Assembly (NCBI RefSeq): GCF_030908465.1
Contig: NZ_CP133078.1
Span: 1,550,001-1,614,000 of the forward strand
DNA from: Anaerotignum sp. MB30-C6
GTDB taxonomy: Bacteria > Bacillota > Clostridia > Lachnospirales > Anaerotignaceae
DNA length: 64,000 nt
Direction: 5' to 3'
The notes beneath the pieces were generated by a model. That model was not told the DNA's origin. It saw only the letters and a list, made by a program, of their open reading frames with translations, and made no database searches. A program made the translations under genes and the position numbers. Numbering within the stretch: the first letter of the stretch is position 1; each line of letters begins with the position of its first letter. Shown one piece after another: positions 36,967-46,561 of this stretch.

Positions 36967-37695
36967 CTATAATGATAATGTTACATCTACGCCACATCTT
37001 TCAAGAAACTCTTTGATGTTGGCTTTTTCTTCTTCCGTTTTACATCCGAGCCTCCCCATGCGGTCACAATAGCCCAATAAGGCTGTCTCGTGCATATCCG
37101 TTTCCGCTTTCATCCCCTTAACATCTCCAAAGGGCAAACTCTTATTTACATACAAAGGATGCATATGATATTTGACAAGCTTGCTAACCTGTTGAATAAA
37201 AGAGTCATCATCCGTTAATTCAGTTAAAAAATTTATGGCTAGATTCATACCCACTGTGTCATGGTCATAGGATACGATTCTGCCCTTACGTGTGCGTGTT
37301 GTTTCCCCTTTTCCAATATCATGCAAAAGGGCAGCCCACATAAAAACCTTTGGGTTATAGCTTAGATGACGTACTTGTGCTGCTTGGTCCACCACTAAGG
37401 CAACATGATTCCAAACACAGCCTTCGGGGTGATGAACAGGGGATTGGGGAGTAACTTCTAATTTTTTAAGCATTGAAAAAGGGTGTACATCAAACCCATC
37501 CTTTTTTAAAAGGCCGTTTATATATGCCGAGGGATGCTGATCGGAACATAAATGATCGGTTATCTCTTCAAATAATTGTCTAGGGATCAAGGAGCGGCTG
37601 CCATTATCTTTACCATCATTTCTATGGTCGATACTTCCTTGGTCTACGCCAATACCGGCTTCTTGTTTTTTTGAACCTGTTTTTCTATTATTCAT
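36967..37695 (-). CDS. HD-domain phosphohydrolase
   Basis: The 242-aa protein has an HD domain: CVWNHVALVVDQAAQ, then LLHDIGKGETTR (HD pair), a later DHDTVG and KYHMHP. The arrangement is like the HD part of bacterial tRNA nucleotidyltransferase-type proteins (PF01966). No nucleotidyltransferase domain is present. The N-terminal 35 residues are low-complexity and polar. It is probably a metal-dependent phosphohydrolase of unknown substrate. ATG 37695 follows AAGGAGGTG at correct spacing; GTG 37704 overlaps that site and is less likely. Confidence 0.75.
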   Translation of the reverse strand: MNNRKTGSKKQEAGIGVDQGSIDHRNDGKDNGSRSLIPRQLFEEITDHLCSDQHPSAYINGLLKKDGFDVHPFSMLKKLEVTPQSPVHHPEGCVWNHVALVVDQAAQVRHLSYNPKVFMWAALLHDIGKGETTRTRKGRIVSYDHDTVGMNLAINFLTELTDDDSFIQQVSKLVKYHMHPLYVNKSLPFGDVKGMKAETDMHETALLGYCDRMGRLGCKTEEEKANIKEFLERCGVDVTLSL

Positions 37696-37755
37696 GGAAT
37701 TCACCTCCTTTTTATTTTTCTCTAATACACTGATCCATATTCGATTTTTATTTCG

Positions 37756-37777
37756 TCACTGGTGTCCACACCAGTGA
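37756..37777. promoter_or_regulatory. 22-bp palindrome upstream of the HD gene
   Basis: TCACTGGTGT-CC-ACACCAGTGA is a perfect dyad 60 bp upstream of the HD gene (minus strand). It is a plausible operator for an unknown regulator, or a hairpin in the leader. Confidence 0.45.
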
Positions 37778-37941
37778 AACGATACTGACCAATGGTTTAA
37801 TAGAGCTTTGTCACGCTTTTTGTGGTTGGAAGTATTCTTCATCAGTATTTTAATCAAAATCAATGAGCAACCGCAGAACTAGCATAAGGTAACAGGCTTT
37901 TTTTCGCATTGAGTAAATTCACATCTCTTTTAGAATGCAAT

Positions 37942-37975
37942 AAAAAAAGCCACAAAAATTCTGTGGCTAAAAATG
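37942..37975 (-). terminator. Terminator of the GGDEF-EAL gene
   Basis: On the minus strand AGCCACA / TGTGGCT is followed by seven T. Confidence 0.85.
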
Positions 37976-37994
37976 ATTCCTAACAATTTTTGTT

Positions 37995-40328
37995 TTACAG
38001 ATTCTTCACAGCAAAATGTTGTTTTTCGAATTCATCACTGGGAACCGGCTTGCCAAAAATATAGCCCTGAATTTCATCACAACCTAGGCCGTTTAAGATA
38101 GCAAGCTGACTGGTGTCTTCCACACCTTCCGAGATGGTTTTTAACTGCATTCCTTTTGCCATCATAATAATAGCTTGTACTATAAGTAGGGCGTTTTCAT
38201 CATGGTCGATATTGTCAATCAGCTCTTTGGCAATTTTAAGTCGGTCTATTTTATATTTTCTGATATAACTAAGGGATGAATATCCTGTTCCAAAGTCATC
38301 AATTGAGATATTTACACCGATATCATTTAATAAGTCGAAAATTTTTTCGATGGAAGTAGTAGATATCATGGCCACACTTTCCGTAATTTCTAAATCAATC
38401 CACTCTGGATTCATATTCTCCTTCTCAATCTTTTTTACAAACCATTCCAAAAAACCAGTGTTTTTAATTTGAATGGGGGAGATGTTTATACTCATTCTAA
38501 ACTTTTCATCGAAGGATTGATTCCATTTTTTTATTTGGGCAAAAGCATTATCAATAACCCACTCGCCTATATCAATAATCAATCCATTTTCTTCAGCAAT
38601 TGGAATGAAATCCGAAGGAGGGATAAAGCCCCTTTGAGGGTGTATCCAGCGAATTAATGCCTCCATACCTACAAGCGTCTGATTTTCGGTGCTATACTGA
38701 GGTTGGTAATAAAGTTTAAATTCCTTATCATAATCCGCATTCTGCAGAAGAAACTCAAGTTCATGGCGTTTGTTTATTTTTTCAGTGAAGACTTTATCAA
38801 AAAAAAGATAGTCATTTTTATGGTCGCTAGATTTTACTTCATACATAGCAATGTCTGCATATCGCAACAAAACATCCTTTTTTTTAGCATCCCTTGGGTA
38901 TAATGCAATTCCAATACTTGCACTTAAAGTAAAGGAATATGGCGGAAGGGAAATAGGAAGTTGTAACTTTTCTAATATTTTTTCAGCAATCGCAGAAACT
39001 TCCGTTACGTCATTAAAGTCACGCAATATAACCGCAAACTCATCGCCACCAATACGAAAGGCTGTGCATTTCGCAGTGCAATATTCTAATAGACGCATGC
39101 CTAAAGAAAAAAGAACCTTATCACCAATTTCATGGCCGTAGGAGTCATTAATTGGCTTAAATCTATTGGTGTCTATGTACAATAGTGCAAAAGGTTTGGT
39201 CTCCTCAGAAGAAGTCAATACATCCAAGTAGTTGATTAAATATCTTCTATTATATAAACCAGTCAAAGCATCTCTATTAGAAATTTCTTCTAAGTGCTGA
39301 TTTGTGAAAGAAAGTTCCTTCGTCCTTTCTTGAATCATTTTTTCTAGATGTTCATTCATTTCTTTTTCTGTTTTAAGCAAAAGCCGATCTAGCATATTAG
39401 CACGAATATTGGTTGTTAATACCCAGTATAAAACGAAAATAAAAACCGCTAGCATAAGTGTTATGAAGGAGAAAAAATCAAGCAAATAAAACAGAAAAAA
39501 TAATAATACAACCAATAATCCGGTTTTTTTAGGTTTCCTTAAGTTCTCGGAAAGCTGATCTTTGGATAAAGCTTTAGGAACAGAAGGGTGGAGAGACTCA
39601 TGCACAGAAGCAAATGAAAATAAAACGATACTTATGATATAAACGAAATCAATAATTGTGTTCGCCTTATAAGATTCCATTAAACTAAGGTAGGCATAGT
39701 AAAAATCCGCCAAAACGAATACAGCAAAACTCACTAATATCAAGGATAGACTGAAATTAATATTTTTAAAGCTTTTTGAAAAACAAATCAAGCCGATTTC
39801 AACCATAATCAAAAAATCAAAAAAAACATAAACGATGATCAGAATATAATTAAAGTCGAAAGTAAATTGTAATCCGGTTTTAGAGAATATAAAAGCCCAT
39901 ACTAATACCATACCAATTGCAGTAAAAGTAAATATATCAATAAAGAATTGCTGAAGATTCCAATAGATGCGGTTTTTATAAATATACAAGCTTAAAAAGC
40001 CAGTAAAAAATACATTGGGAAATACATAAAGAACGTTAATATAAGGAACCTCCACGGGATTGCTGAAAAATATATTCTCATAAATCAACCAAAAAAAATC
40101 AGCTACTCCCCAAACAAAACTGCAGCAGAACAGCAGAACTCCATAGGCTTTATGAGTTTTCACTGCCTTCATCGAAGACAAAATTAGCAATGCCGAAAAA
40201 AATGCCACTAACGGAGACAATATATTGCCCCATAAATCATTTTTTAGTAATACGCTTACGAAGTATAAAAGTACGAAAAGAAGTAGGGGATACACGGTTT
40301 GTATTTTTTTTCTTGTTAGACTCCCCAT
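37995..40328 (-). CDS. Membrane-bound GGDEF-EAL protein
   Basis: The 777-aa protein has eight or nine predicted membrane helices (about 5-310), a short coiled coil, a GGDEF domain (RIGGDEFAVIL near 425-435, active-site form) and an EAL domain (GMEALIRW, SINISPIQ, DLEITES, DDFGTGYSSL, LKIAKELI, SEGVE, IQGYIFGKP). Most EAL metal and catalytic positions are present, though KIAK replaces the usual KIDK. It can in principle make and break c-di-GMP. ATG 40328 follows AAGGAG; an upstream GTG lies before the site. It is one of three c-di-GMP turnover proteins in the window. Confidence 0.85.
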   Translation of the reverse strand: MGSLTRKKIQTVYPLLLFVLLYFVSVLLKNDLWGNILSPLVAFFSALLILSSMKAVKTHKAYGVLLFCCSFVWGVADFFWLIYENIFFSNPVEVPYINVLYVFPNVFFTGFLSLYIYKNRIYWNLQQFFIDIFTFTAIGMVLVWAFIFSKTGLQFTFDFNYILIIVYVFFDFLIMVEIGLICFSKSFKNINFSLSLILVSFAVFVLADFYYAYLSLMESYKANTIIDFVYIISIVLFSFASVHESLHPSVPKALSKDQLSENLRKPKKTGLLVVLLFFLFYLLDFFSFITLMLAVFIFVLYWVLTTNIRANMLDRLLLKTEKEMNEHLEKMIQERTKELSFTNQHLEEISNRDALTGLYNRRYLINYLDVLTSSEETKPFALLYIDTNRFKPINDSYGHEIGDKVLFSLGMRLLEYCTAKCTAFRIGGDEFAVILRDFNDVTEVSAIAEKILEKLQLPISLPPYSFTLSASIGIALYPRDAKKKDVLLRYADIAMYEVKSSDHKNDYLFFDKVFTEKINKRHELEFLLQNADYDKEFKLYYQPQYSTENQTLVGMEALIRWIHPQRGFIPPSDFIPIAEENGLIIDIGEWVIDNAFAQIKKWNQSFDEKFRMSINISPIQIKNTGFLEWFVKKIEKENMNPEWIDLEITESVAMISTTSIEKIFDLLNDIGVNISIDDFGTGYSSLSYIRKYKIDRLKIAKELIDNIDHDENALLIVQAIIMMAKGMQLKTISEGVEDTSQLAILNGLGCDEIQGYIFGKPVPSDEFEKQHFAVKNL

Positions 40329-40358
40329 AATCCCACTCCTTTTCACTATTTTTTAAAA

Positions 40359-40390
40359 AGCTGCAAATACCAAAGGGGAAATTTGCAGCT
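40359..40390 (-). terminator. Terminator of the chemoreceptor gene at 40530
   Basis: AGCTGCAAAT / ATTTGCAGCT, 10-bp stem, then TTTTT on the minus strand. Confidence 0.85.
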
Positions 40391-40529
40391 GGCTAATTTT
40401 AGCACTCTGTCGCTATTCTGCAAAGAGTATTAGATATAAACAATGCAAAATTAATTTTGATTCATAGGTTCATATTTCACGGTGCAGTCAATCCATTCCA
40501 AGAGATAGGTACTTGAAAATGGTGTTTCA

Positions 40530-42233
40530 TTAGATATTAAAGTTAGAAATAAGCTCCTTCAGTAAGTTGGATTGACTGGACAATTCTTCACTTGCCGCAG
40601 CACTTTCCTCAGCGGTTGCAGCATTTGTTTGAACAACAGATGAAATTTGTTCTACACCAATATTTATTTGATTAATCGCTAATGCTTGTTCTTGAGAAGC
40701 TAGGGCAATTTGTTCGATTAACGCCACAGCTTCCGCTGTTGCTTTCGCACTTACTTCCAAAGAAGTTGCCGTCTTCATTGCAATCCCAGAACCATCCTGA
40801 ACGGCTTTTACCGTTTCATCAATTAAAAGGGTTGTATTCTTTGCCGCTTCAGCTGACTTCCCTGCAAGGTTTCTAACTTCATCCGCTACTACGGCAAACC
40901 CCTTACCAGCCGCACCAGCTCGTGCCGCTTCTACAGCAGCATTTAATGCTAAAATATTTGTCTGGAATGCGATGTCATCAATGATCTTAATTATTTTGGA
41001 AATTTCAGATGACTTCAAAGAAATTTCATTCATGGCGCCCATCATTTCATCCATTTGGCCATTACTCATTTCAAGTTCTTTTCCTGCAAATCCTGCTTTC
41101 TCATGTACTTCCGTAGCGTTTTCTGCGTTCTTTCTAATCTGTCCTGTAACATCAGCAATTGAAGCTGATAACTCTTCGATGGAACTTGCCTGCTCCGTGG
41201 CACCTTGGGATAAAGCCTGGGCAGCATTAGCCACTTGTTCTGCACCGCAATAAACTTGTTCGGAGGACTGGTTAATTTGTAAAATCGTAGAGCTTAAGTT
41301 TGCAATTAAGGCCTGCATACTGTCTTTTAGCTTTTTAAACTGACCTGCGTATTCCCTGTAAAGTTCAACTTTTAAGTTCCCACGAGAAACGTTATGTAAC
41401 GCATCAGAGATTTCATCAATATAGCCTTGGTAATTTACTAACCGCTCAATGGTAAGGTTAAAGGCATTTGCCAGTTGACCGACTTCATCCTTAGAATGAA
41501 TAGAAAGCTCCACGTCGAAGTTTCCATCAGCAATTTGCTGCGCTACTTCTGTCGCTTTTTTAATTGGTTTGGCAATACCGCCACTGATAAAATATGTAAC
41601 TGCTACCACAACAAGTAATACCATTGCTGTCAATAATATTACTGTTTTAAGAGTAGAAGATATGCCGTGGCTCAAAATTTCGTTTACCGATTGGATTGGC
41701 ACACCAACAAAGTAAATACCTATCATTTGATTATTGCTATCGAAGATAGGGGTGTACTTGGTCATATACTGGGCACCAAGAATATCCGCTTCTCCAAAAA
41801 ACACATCTCCATTTGCAACTACCTGATACACTTCACCAGATGCGTCTAAGGGAGTACCAATCACTCTTTTCCCATTTTCATCTTTAATGGTGGTTAAAAC
41901 TCTTATAAAGTTATCTCCATTTTTAGCAAAAATGGTGGCAACTACATCCATTTCCTGAGCAACTCTATCGATATACTCAAACTTGCCTTCCACTGTTTTA
42001 TTGTCCATATCTGTTAATTGACCATTGGAATTCAAACGCAATGTTCCAAACTGTTCCTCCAGATAGGCCTTTAGCATATTATTGGTACCGGTCAATCTAT
42101 CCTCCACCATAGTATTTATAATTTCATCTGTAACAGCAAAACTTCTAAATAAACCAATGGATACAGTAACTACTGAAGAAGTCATAACTAAAATTAAAAT
42201 AATTAATACAAGTTTGCTTTTTATACTTTTCAT
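40530..42233 (-). CDS. Methyl-accepting chemotaxis protein
   Basis: The 567-aa receptor has an N-terminal membrane helix, an extracellular single-Cache-like domain (about 35-190, with [24 protein letters not shown]), a second helix (about 195-215), HAMP (about 216-270) and the signalling coiled coil with the hairpin [22 protein letters not shown] (read in two parts) and [15 protein letters not shown]. The ligand is unknown. The tail lacks the CheB/CheR docking pentapeptide. No che or flagellar genes are in the window. The gene stands alone, ahead of the GGDEF-EAL gene. Confidence 0.9.
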   Translation of the reverse strand: MKSIKSKLVLIILILVMTSSVVTVSIGLFRSFAVTDEIINTMVEDRLTGTNNMLKAYLEEQFGTLRLNSNGQLTDMDNKTVEGKFEYIDRVAQEMDVVATIFAKNGDNFIRVLTTIKDENGKRVIGTPLDASGEVYQVVANGDVFFGEADILGAQYMTKYTPIFDSNNQMIGIYFVGVPIQSVNEILSHGISSTLKTVILLTAMVLLVVVAVTYFISGGIAKPIKKATEVAQQIADGNFDVELSIHSKDEVGQLANAFNLTIERLVNYQGYIDEISDALHNVSRGNLKVELYREYAGQFKKLKDSMQALIANLSSTILQINQSSEQVYCGAEQVANAAQALSQGATEQASSIEELSASIADVTGQIRKNAENATEVHEKAGFAGKELEMSNGQMDEMMGAMNEISLKSSEISKIIKIIDDIAFQTNILALNAAVEAARAGAAGKGFAVVADEVRNLAGKSAEAAKNTTLLIDETVKAVQDGSGIAMKTATSLEVSAKATAEAVALIEQIALASQEQALAINQINIGVEQISSVVQTNAATAEESAAASEELSSQSNLLKELISNFNI

Positions 42234-42783
42234 AAATTTACCCCCCTAAAATTAGCAGTTATCAGATTACTCTGCCTCTTTATCCTTTTCTTAAACAATA
42301 ACGTCGCCCCCAAATTAAAATCTCCTCTCTAATTGTAAAATGTTCCAGTTTTGATTTACATAACATTATAAGGCAGTTTTTTCTAAAAATATATCCCTTT
42401 TAAAATATACGACAAATTTCTATTTTTCAACTATATTCTTGTAAACATAACTTTTTAATTTTCGGCATGAATCCTTATAACGATATACTCACCAAGATTA
42501 CCAAATTTGAAGTGAAACTTAACTACAACGGTGCTTTTTTCTTTCATAACACTATCTCTACTCATTCAGTAGGAGTATTATTTCTATTAGATTAATCTAT
42601 CGGGATGGGAAAGGCAACAGGTATTTACATTTTTTACTAGGTCTGTGTAACTTTGTCACACAAAAACCAATTTTTCAAATTACATATAAAACGAACAAAT
42701 TTCTTTTATTTCTTCTTTTTTTTGATATAATGAGAAAAGCACAGTAATTCACACCTTTCCCTATGTCTTAAGGGGGCTTTTTT
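42234..42783. other. Divergent intergenic region
   Basis: 550 bp between the divergent chemoreceptor and GGDEF-HD-GYP genes. A TATAAT at 42726-42731 is a likely -10 for the plus-strand gene. I looked for a c-di-GMP riboswitch core and did not see one. Confidence 0.4.
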
Positions 42784-45375
42784 ATGTTTAAAATAACAAA
42801 TAGCATTGTAAAAAAAGTTGGTTTGGCAATTTTTCTATTTGTATTTGTTTTGTTTATTATTTACTATAATTTTTTGAATGTTCAAATGAAAACCTACATG
42901 GAACAAAAAGGGAAGGAACAGATAGAGGAGGAAACGGCGCTTTTATGTGCTGAAATCGAACTATATTTGCAAAAATACACTTTGATTGTAGAACAGGCAA
43001 AAAACAATCCCAATTTTATTACCATAGCCAATGATATTGTTCGTCCAGAAACGAAGAGAGGACATTGGTTATATGAAGAAGTGACCAAGGAACTTTCTGA
43101 CCTATGCAATTTAGATGAAAATATTGCCCAAGCATATATTGCCCTTGACGGTGAAAATGACTTGATAACAAATGTTTATGATTATGACGTTGATCCTGAC
43201 TATGACCTATATTCTAGGGATTGGTATAGAAATACAGTAGCTCGTGACAAAGTTACGATTACAACTCCATACGTTGATTTCATAACAAATAAAACAACCA
43301 TAACCATAGCTGCCCCCATAAAGGAAAATGGCCGGCTTCTGGGCGTGGTGGGCTTAGATATATTAATTGAAGATATCAATGCAATTATGACCGGTTATAA
43401 TTCTGCAATTGAGGGGGATTTGGGCCTGGTTTATGATAACGGGCTTCTCTTATATAATCCGAGCCTTGATGATATCACTGAATCTGACGGCGCTTATATT
43501 CAAGAGTATTTTGGTGATGCAATAGGCGGGGAAATACTTTCAGGTTCAGGTGGGGTATTAAAAAATAATACCCATGGAAAAGAAAGTTACGTTGCATACT
43601 TTCCCGTTAAAAATACGAATATTATCGTGTACACAAATATTTTAAAATCCACCATTTTAGCTCCTATTCATAGGTTTATTTTAATCAATCTCTATATTTT
43701 ATTGGTTATCATAATCATCATTATAACCTTTTTATTTTTCTTAGAAAGGGTCATTTCTAACCCCCTTTTAACAATTTGCAAACAAATGAAGAACTATACG
43801 AACAATCGGTCCATCAACTTACCTCAAGAGTACTTGGAAAGAAAAGATGAGATTGGTGTCCTATCAAAGGGAATTACCTTTATGTTAAATAGGATATCAA
43901 ACTCTATTTCAGAACTTGAAGAAAAGAATAAAGAGTTGTTTAAAACAAAAGAAATGATAAATAAAGATAGGGTGTTGTTCAAAACAACCTTGCGTTCTCT
44001 TGGAGATGGTGTAATATCAACAGATCAATACGGAAACATTCAAATTATGAATGATGCGGCAGAAATCCTAACAGGTTGGAAAAAACACGAGGCCTTTGGA
44101 CAACCTTTTGAAACAGTATTTCGCATTATCAATGAGGCCACTCGTGAGAAAGTTATGAGCCCAGTTGAGAAGGTTTTTAAATCAGGAACGCTAAATGAGC
44201 TAGACGAAAACACGCTATTGATTAAAAAAAACGGGGAAGAAGTACCAATTGAAGATAGTGCTGCTCCTATTATAGATACTGAAGGAAACATTACAGGGGT
44301 AGTCATAGTGTTTAGAGATTTTACTGATAAAAAGCAAAAACAAGAAAGAATATCCTATTTAAGCTATCATGACCAACTAACGGGTTTATATAATCGGTAC
44401 TTTTTTGAGCAAAATTTAAGAACCTTAGATATAGATCAAAGCTTGCCTCTATCTTTGGTAATGCTTGATGTCAATGGTTTAAAATTAACCAATGATGCTT
44501 TTGGCCATCAAATGGGGGATAGGCTTTTACAAGCAGTTACAGTTGCAATTAAAAAAGCCTGTGGCGATGACAAGATTGTTTGTCGTATAGGAGGAGATGA
44601 GTTTGTACTACTTTTGCCGAAAACGGATTATAAGGAAACGGAAATTCTCGTAAACAACATCTATCACGAAATCGAAAAGAATAGACTTGAAAGTATTGTG
44701 ATTTCCGTTTCCATCGGCTGGGAAACAAAAATTTCCCCCACGCAAAGCATTATGGAAATCTACGTTAAAGCCGAAGAAAACATGTACCGCAAAAAACTCA
44801 TTGAGAGCGAAAAAATGCGAAGGAAGACCATCCAGATTATTTTCAACACTTTGTATGAAGCCAATGAAGGAGAAAAAGACCATTCCGAAAGTGTAAGTAA
44901 AATCAGCCGAAAAATTGGTGAGGCACTGCAACTTGATCAAGAATTACTTAGAGAACTAGAAATGGCTGCTCTTCTTCACGATATTGGAAAAATTGCTGTG
45001 AGTTCTGATATACTTGAAAAACCTGATAAATTAACGCCCTTGGAATTTGAAATGGTAAAACGACATGCAGAAGTTGGGTATCACATACTAAAATCTGTAG
45101 ATAAATATTCCAGCCTTTCTGACTATGTTTTGGCTCATCATGAACAATGGGATGGTTCCGGTTATTCACGAGGGTTAAAGGGTGAGGAGATCCCTTTGAT
45201 TTCAAGAATTATTGCCGTTGCCGAAACATATGACACAATGACTACACAACAACCATATAAACCTGCCCGTAGTAAAGGCGAAGCCATGGATGAGCTGATT
45301 AGGTGTTCAGGAACTCAATTCGATCCCAAAATCGTTAAGGTTTTTATAAGTGTCTTGAACGATGGCACACTTTGA
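42784..45375 (+). CDS. Cache-HAMP-PAS-GGDEF-HD-GYP signalling protein
   Basis: The 863-aa protein has a membrane helix, a dCache sensor (about 35-290, with YSRDWYRNTV and GLDILIED), a second helix (about 300-320), HAMP, PAS (about 400-510, GVISTDQYGNIQIMNDAAE), GGDEF (RIGGDEFVLLLP) and a C-terminal HD-GYP domain (LLHDIGKIAV, HHEQWDGSGYSRGLKGEEIP). The GYP triplet reads GYS, a variant. GGDEF is the active-site form. It probably tunes c-di-GMP in response to an extracellular ligand. ATG 42784 follows AAGGGGGC. Confidence 0.88.
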   Translation: MFKITNSIVKKVGLAIFLFVFVLFIIYYNFLNVQMKTYMEQKGKEQIEEETALLCAEIELYLQKYTLIVEQAKNNPNFITIANDIVRPETKRGHWLYEEVTKELSDLCNLDENIAQAYIALDGENDLITNVYDYDVDPDYDLYSRDWYRNTVARDKVTITTPYVDFITNKTTITIAAPIKENGRLLGVVGLDILIEDINAIMTGYNSAIEGDLGLVYDNGLLLYNPSLDDITESDGAYIQEYFGDAIGGEILSGSGGVLKNNTHGKESYVAYFPVKNTNIIVYTNILKSTILAPIHRFILINLYILLVIIIIIITFLFFLERVISNPLLTICKQMKNYTNNRSINLPQEYLERKDEIGVLSKGITFMLNRISNSISELEEKNKELFKTKEMINKDRVLFKTTLRSLGDGVISTDQYGNIQIMNDAAEILTGWKKHEAFGQPFETVFRIINEATREKVMSPVEKVFKSGTLNELDENTLLIKKNGEEVPIEDSAAPIIDTEGNITGVVIVFRDFTDKKQKQERISYLSYHDQLTGLYNRYFFEQNLRTLDIDQSLPLSLVMLDVNGLKLTNDAFGHQMGDRLLQAVTVAIKKACGDDKIVCRIGGDEFVLLLPKTDYKETEILVNNIYHEIEKNRLESIVISVSIGWETKISPTQSIMEIYVKAEENMYRKKLIESEKMRRKTIQIIFNTLYEANEGEKDHSESVSKISRKIGEALQLDQELLRELEMAALLHDIGKIAVSSDILEKPDKLTPLEFEMVKRHAEVGYHILKSVDKYSSLSDYVLAHHEQWDGSGYSRGLKGEEIPLISRIIAVAETYDTMTTQQPYKPARSKGEAMDELIRCSGTQFDPKIVKVFISVLNDGTL

Positions 45376-45446
45376 AAGCAAATTGAATTGTATAGTTGAG
45401 GCTTGGTTTGTTAAAAAACACTTAAGTGAAAATAAAAATTGTATGT

Positions 45447-45502
45447 TTTTCAAAAGGCAAAATCCATGGTTAAATTCTAATACTTTGCCTTTTGAAATTT
45501 TC
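45447..45502 (+). terminator. Terminator after the GGDEF-HD-GYP gene
   Basis: TTTCAAAAGGCAAA / TTTGCCTTTTGAAA stem, then TTTTC. Two weaker hairpins follow at about 45576-45632 (CCTACCT..AGGTATGG and GGGG..CCCC) in the hcpR leader. Confidence 0.75.
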
Positions 45503-45776
45503 TAATAAGTTCTGAAGAAACAAATTAAAAAGTCAATCAGTTTCTATAGGCGAAAGCCCTTTCTTCAAGAACAAATATGCCTACCTGCCTTAACATAGGT
45601 ATGGGCTTGGGGGTATTTTAAAAAACCCCTCACGAAATAAATCTTGAAAATCAAATCAATGTGTGAAAAAATAAGGATATTAAAAGACTTTACATTACAA
45701 GTAAACAAAACTTTTACACAATTAATTGTTAGGAGTTTATTTGAAAGGCAATTTTTATTTAACAAAGGGGGATACA

Positions 45777-46451
45777 ATGCTAGAAAAATTAAAATCCAGT
45801 CCGTTGTTTTCTGGTATGGAGTTAAATGATATCAAAAGCTGTCTTAGCTGTAGTGGCTCAAGTTTTAAGAAGTACGAAAAGGAACAGCACATCTTTATGC
45901 TTCAAGACGAGCCAAGCCGGCTTTTTATATTAGTGGAAGGCTCTATCAATATTTGTCGAGACTCCATAGATGGAAAGCGTAATATCATCACTACCATAAA
46001 TCAAGCAGGGGATTTATTTGGTGAAGTTTTTTTGTTTATCAATAAAAAAACATACGATAACTATGCGGTGGCGGCTACAGATGTGGTTGTTTTAAAAATG
46101 CCAAAAGAGTATTTATATAACAACTGTCCAAAGAGTTGTGGTTTCCATACACTGCTTATTTCAAATATGCTCTCCATACTAGCCAACAAAGCCTACTTTT
46201 TAAGCCAAAAACTAAATATTGTTTCCAGCCAAACCCTGCGTCAAAAAGTTTCCAAGTTGTTTTTAAACAATGCTTCCCCAGAAGGGGAAGTCAACTTAAC
46301 AATGAACCGAGAAGAGCTTGCGGACTTTTTGAATGTTGCCAGACCATCCCTCTCTAGGGAACTGATGAAAATGCAGGAAGAAGGGCTTATAGAAATTAAG
46401 AAAAGGAAAATTTTTATCCAAGACTTAGAAAAAATACAAAATATTTTTTAA
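45777..46451 (+). CDS. hcpR: HcpR-type Crp/Fnr regulator
   Basis: The 224-aa protein has a cNMP-like sensor (about 1-115), a dimer helix and a winged helix (MNREELADFLNVARPSLSREL, about 173-193). It stands 110 bp before hcp in the same direction, and the intergenic GTAAC-ATTT-GTTAC dyad fits an HcpR operator. HcpR regulators activate hybrid-cluster protein genes in response to NO or nitrosative stress, some through heme. The ATG at 45777 follows AAAGGGGG; the open frame's earlier codons lack a site. Sequence alone cannot exclude another Crp/Fnr subgroup. Confidence 0.8.
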   Translation: MLEKLKSSPLFSGMELNDIKSCLSCSGSSFKKYEKEQHIFMLQDEPSRLFILVEGSINICRDSIDGKRNIITTINQAGDLFGEVFLFINKKTYDNYAVAATDVVVLKMPKEYLYNNCPKSCGFHTLLISNMLSILANKAYFLSQKLNIVSSQTLRQKVSKLFLNNASPEGEVNLTMNREELADFLNVARPSLSRELMKMQEEGLIEIKKRKIFIQDLEKIQNIF

Positions 46452-46454
46452 TTC

Positions 46455-46468
46455 GTAACATTTGTTAC
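46455..46468. promoter_or_regulatory. HcpR operator upstream of hcp
   Basis: GTAAC-ATTT-GTTAC. A -10 TATGAT lies at 46491-46496, implying a start near 46503 and a site centre at about -41.5, the classic class II activator position. Confidence 0.75.
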
Positions 46469-46561
46469 GGAATCTCTTTTCTCATCCTGTTATGATTAGT
46501 CCATGAAGTAATGCAAAATAAATAACAACGTATATATATTTTTTTGAATGGAGGAGAAATG

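Noticed and set aside
42234..42783. Possible c-di-GMP riboswitch between two signalling genes
   Set aside because: I could not find the conserved GEMM core or its paired helices.
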